Positions 61,740 to 64,000 of a stretch of 64,000 nt of DNA are shown here, one piece after another. The notes below the pieces were generated by a model. The model searched no databases, was not told where the DNA came from, and was given only the letters and a program-made list of their open reading frames with translations. The stretch's first letter is position 1. Each line of letters begins with the position of its first letter. Made by a program: the position numbers and the translations under genes. The stretch lies in NCBI RefSeq assembly GCF_016591975.1, contig NZ_AP024169.1, positions 768,001-832,000 of the forward strand. Reading direction: 5' to 3'. This stretch comes from Anaeromicropila herbilytica (GTDB taxonomy: Bacteria > Bacillota > Clostridia > Lachnospirales > Lachnospiraceae).

Positions 61740-64000
61740 TTATTGTAATGTATATAATACAAATGCACTCTTATCACTATTTAAAGCAAGATATCCATTT
61801 GTACCTTCTGCAATTTTAGTACCTGCAGTTAAAGAACCCCATATGTTGCTAAGTCCGTTATTAGTATTAGAAGCAATTTCTACAGGACTTTGAGTAGATG
61901 AGTAATTAAGTACATAAGTATCATTAATTGTAATTTTCGTAAGCGTAGCTTTTATTGAACTGTTTGCAATTGTTGTAAAGAACCCCATATTTACCATGCC
62001 TTGCGCATTATTTGGATTGACTGTAATAGAATAATTCCCATCACCATTTAATACTGTATCTTTAGCTAAATTAGCATAATCTGAGGTAGTACATGTAAAA
62101 CTTAAACTTGTTTCATTTGTTATGCCTGTAACGTTAAATTCGTATTTAATAGAGGAGATTGGTGTAGCAGTAGCGGATTTAGTAGTGTCTGTACAATAAA
62201 ATACAAATGCACTTTTATCATTATTTAAAGCAAGATATCCATTTGTTCCTTCTGCTAATTTATCACCAGCAGCTAAACCACTCCATATATTTTTAAGTCC
62301 GTTATCATACTTTGTTCCAACCTTTAAAGTTGCTGCATAATCTAGCACATAAGAATTGTTTATTGTCACCTTAGATAAGGTAGCAGTAATGGCACTACCG
62401 GATACAGTTTCAAAATATCCCATATTCACCATGCCTTTGACATTGCTTGGGTTAACAGTTATAGAATAATTACCATCACTGTTTAATGCGATATCTTTGG
62501 ACAAGTCAGTATAATCAGAAGTAGAGCACTTAAAAATTAAGCTTGTTTCATTAGTTACTCCTGATATTGCAAAATCATACTTGATAGACGAGATTGGAGT
62601 TGCAGTACCAGTAGGTTCAGTTGGTGTTACTGGAGGAGTTGGTACATCACTAGATCCTGCTACGATATCAGAAGTAGTAAAGGTAACTTCAATCGTATTT
62701 ATATCTTGATAAGTACCAGTAAATGAATAGGAACCAGTACTACCGATTGTAGCTTCTTGTATCTTCTGAGCATTGGTAGCCCATTGATTTAAAATTGTAA
62801 AATCTAGTTGTCCTTTGTTATTAACCGCTTCTTCTGGAGCTGTTTGAGTTACCGTGCTGTTATCACTATTGAATTTCACAGAGTCAATTTTTATTTTAAC
62901 ATTTTTGAAAAGCGTAGTATCCGCATTACCACTCTGTACTTGCATATCTTTTAAATATAGAGAACCAATATTGGATAATAACTCCTTGGAACCAGTTAAG
63001 GAAAGCGTATAAGTACCACCTTCTGGAGCTAAAGTTACGCTCGCCGGACTCTTGATCGTGCTCCAACCCTTAGTTTCAAGAGCATATAGTCCAACTTTTA
63101 CTTTTGTTGTTGGTTTTACATTAATCGTACAATATGTGGAATGTCCATTAACAGTTGCTGTAATAGTTGCTGTACCCAGGGCATAAGCTCTTACTACACC
63201 AGTATCTGATACGGTTGCGATTGTTTCATCACTTGAGGTCCATTGTACAATGTCTGTTGAATTAGCAGGAGTTATTGTCGTATGTAATGAAACTGGATCA
63301 TCACCTACAGACATTGTGATATCAGTTTGGTCTAAAGTGATACTAGTTGCAGTACCTGCTGTAGAGTTGCCATTCATGGTATCCATGATAGCTTTAATGA
63401 TTTCTGGTTGCGTAACTGCAGCTGTAGTACGGTCAAATAATCCAAAGCCATACTTACCATTATAACCATTATCCCATACAACAGGAATACATCCGTACTT
63501 CATACTGTTTTCAACAACTTTTTTAGCAAAGTATGCTCTATAGTAAGTATTGTTTGAATCAAAGGAAGTTTTATCAATGGAACCATATTCACCAATGATA
63601 ACTGGATATCCTTTTGATGTAAATTTATCGTATAAGGATTTAAATTGGGCAGCCATTACACTTTGACCTGTGTGAGTGGAGGTTTTATTTATATCTGTTG
63701 CAGATTCACCCCATTGAGTGATTTCTCCAGTTTCGCCACCACAGAAGTCCCATGGTTCATAGTAATGAACAGATATCATGACTCTTTTCTCACCAGCTGG
63801 AACTTTATTTGATAAATAAGTATCAGTTGGAAGTTCAAATCCATAGTCACCTACGGTATATTTCACATTAGTATTCCAACCAGGAATTAAAACCCATCTC
63901 ATACTGTTGTTTCCGCCACTTTGACGAATAGTATCTAAGAAGATTTGATTGTATTTGTTTATGTTCTTATAGTGTTCAAAATCTGGATCATTATAAGTAT
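61740..64000 (-). CDS. Secreted GH5 glycanase (cellulase-like), N-terminus outside the window
   Basis: Extracellular polysaccharide hydrolase. The frame is open to the window edge, so the ATG at 63902 is internal and the signal peptide and first part of the barrel are missing. Visible order: the C-terminal GH5 barrel (DTIRQSGGNNSMRWVLIPGWNT; VMISVHYYEPWDFCG; the nucleophile Glu in VIIGEYGSID at bases 63588-63590; IPVVWDNGYNGKYGFGLFDR), a BIG2-type Ig-like domain (about 63080-63330), a beta-rich module (about 62670-63080), a Pro/Thr linker (PTPPVTPTEP), then two near-identical C-terminal modules (about 62190-62600 and 61743-62160). These latter are probably carbohydrate-binding or anchoring units. 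Lignocellulose or mannan is the likely substrate class. Confidence 0.88.
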   Translation of the reverse strand, partial: TYNDPDFEHYKNINKYNQIFLDTIRQSGGNNSMRWVLIPGWNTNVKYTVGDYGFELPTDTYLSNKVPAGEKRVMISVHYYEPWDFCGGETGEITQWGESATDINKTSTHTGQSVMAAQFKSLYDKFTSKGYPVIIGEYGSIDKTSFDSNNTYYRAYFAKKVVENSMKYGCIPVVWDNGYNGKYGFGLFDRTTAAVTQPEIIKAIMDTMNGNSTAGTATSITLDQTDITMSVGDDPVSLHTTITPANSTDIVQWTSSDETIATVSDTGVVRAYALGTATITATVNGHSTYCTINVKPTTKVKVGLYALETKGWSTIKSPASVTLAPEGGTYTLSLTGSKELLSNIGSLYLKDMQVQSGNADTTLFKNVKIKIDSVKFNSDNSTVTQTAPEEAVNNKGQLDFTILNQWATNAQKIQEATIGSTGSYSFTGTYQDINTIEVTFTTSDIVAGSSDVPTPPVTPTEPTGTATPISSIKYDFAISGVTNETSLIFKCSTSDYTDLSKDIALNSDGNYSITVNPSNVKGMVNMGYFETVSGSAITATLSKVTINNSYVLDYAATLKVGTKYDNGLKNIWSGLAAGDKLAEGTNGYLALNNDKSAFVFYCTDTTKSATATPISSIKYEFNVTGITNETSLSFTCTTSDYANLAKDTVLNGDGNYSITVNPNNAQGMVNMGFFTTIANSSIKATLTKITINDTYVLNYSSTQSPVEIASNTNNGLSNIWGSLTAGTKIAEGTNGYLALNSDKSAFVLYTLQ

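Noticed and set aside
1..64000. CRISPR arrays, tRNA, rRNA or prophage
   Set aside because: No regularly spaced repeats, no tRNA-like cloverleaf or rRNA stretches, and no phage structural or integrase genes were seen.

Overview
This is an AT-rich, gene-dense chromosomal window from a Gram-positive anaerobe. The genes point to a Firmicute of the family Lachnospiraceae: a secreted modular GH5 glycanase with Ig-like and carbohydrate-binding repeats, split transketolase subunits, FeoA/FeoA/FeoB with a small Cys-rich partner, LarB/C/E, strong AGGAGG ribosome sites and a B12-dependent ethanolamine lyase. From memory it resembles Lachnoclostridium (Clostridium) phytofermentans; that identification is inference. 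I see no rRNA, tRNA, CRISPR array or phage.

Layout. 1-3.1 kb: enolase (5' end outside the window), an exported chagasin-like protease inhibitor and an exported transglutaminase-like protein. 3.4-13.0 kb: an ascorbate-type cluster with lactonase UlaG, PTS IIA-IIC-IIB, a DeoR regulator, UlaE, an unrecognised propeller-like protein, ribulose-P epimerase, UlaF, transaldolase and a membrane protein. No ulaD-like decarboxylase is present. With the split transketolase at 15.3-17.1 kb the set would feed xylulose-5-P into the pentose phosphate pathway. Between them sits a divergent MFS/TetR pair. An intact ISL3-type insertion sequence (17167-18616) lies in the terminator hairpin of the transketolase genes. 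18.8-21.4 kb: a BlaI/BlaR1-type pair whose sensor is a DUF4097-like repeat domain. 21.6-24.6 kb: a large GH2 glycosidase.

25.4-38.5 kb: idi, a His-rich CsoR/RcnR-type metal repressor, a cbiMQO Co/Ni ECF transporter, a Ca2+/H+ antiporter, larB-larC-larE (nickel-pincer cofactor), a transglycosylase, eutB-eutC and a dihydrouridine synthase. 39.4-44.9 kb: an amidohydrolase with a chemoreceptor, an HMA-like protein without CxxC and an MprF-like enzyme. 45.0-50.7 kb: an iron block with a DtxR-type repressor, feoA-feoA-feoB, a FeoB-associated Cys-rich peptide, a Fur-like protein and a DUF3793/DUF2325 pair. Three copies of a GTTAG-N6-CTAAC palindrome and two Fur-box-like sites tie it together. 51-57.7 kb: an SDR enzyme, MarR regulator, chemoreceptor, extradiol-dioxygenase-like protein, FadR-type regulator and DUF5692 membrane protein. 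57.8-61.5 kb: hypB, a very large Fe-S/FAD oxidoreductase, then hypA. 61.7-64 kb: the 3' part of a GH5 glycanase on the minus strand.

Nickel and cobalt recur as a theme: metal sensor, transporter, Lar and Hyp maturation proteins, and a B12 enzyme. The intergenic DNA is unusually rich in small mobile or palindromic elements: a 145-bp MITE with 8-bp target duplications between the deoR promoter and gene, a family of 43-111 bp hairpin elements (three copies, two around cbiMQO), a 221-bp foldback with 33-bp perfect arms and a smaller relative, and a 51-nt structured repeat found after two iron-linked operons.
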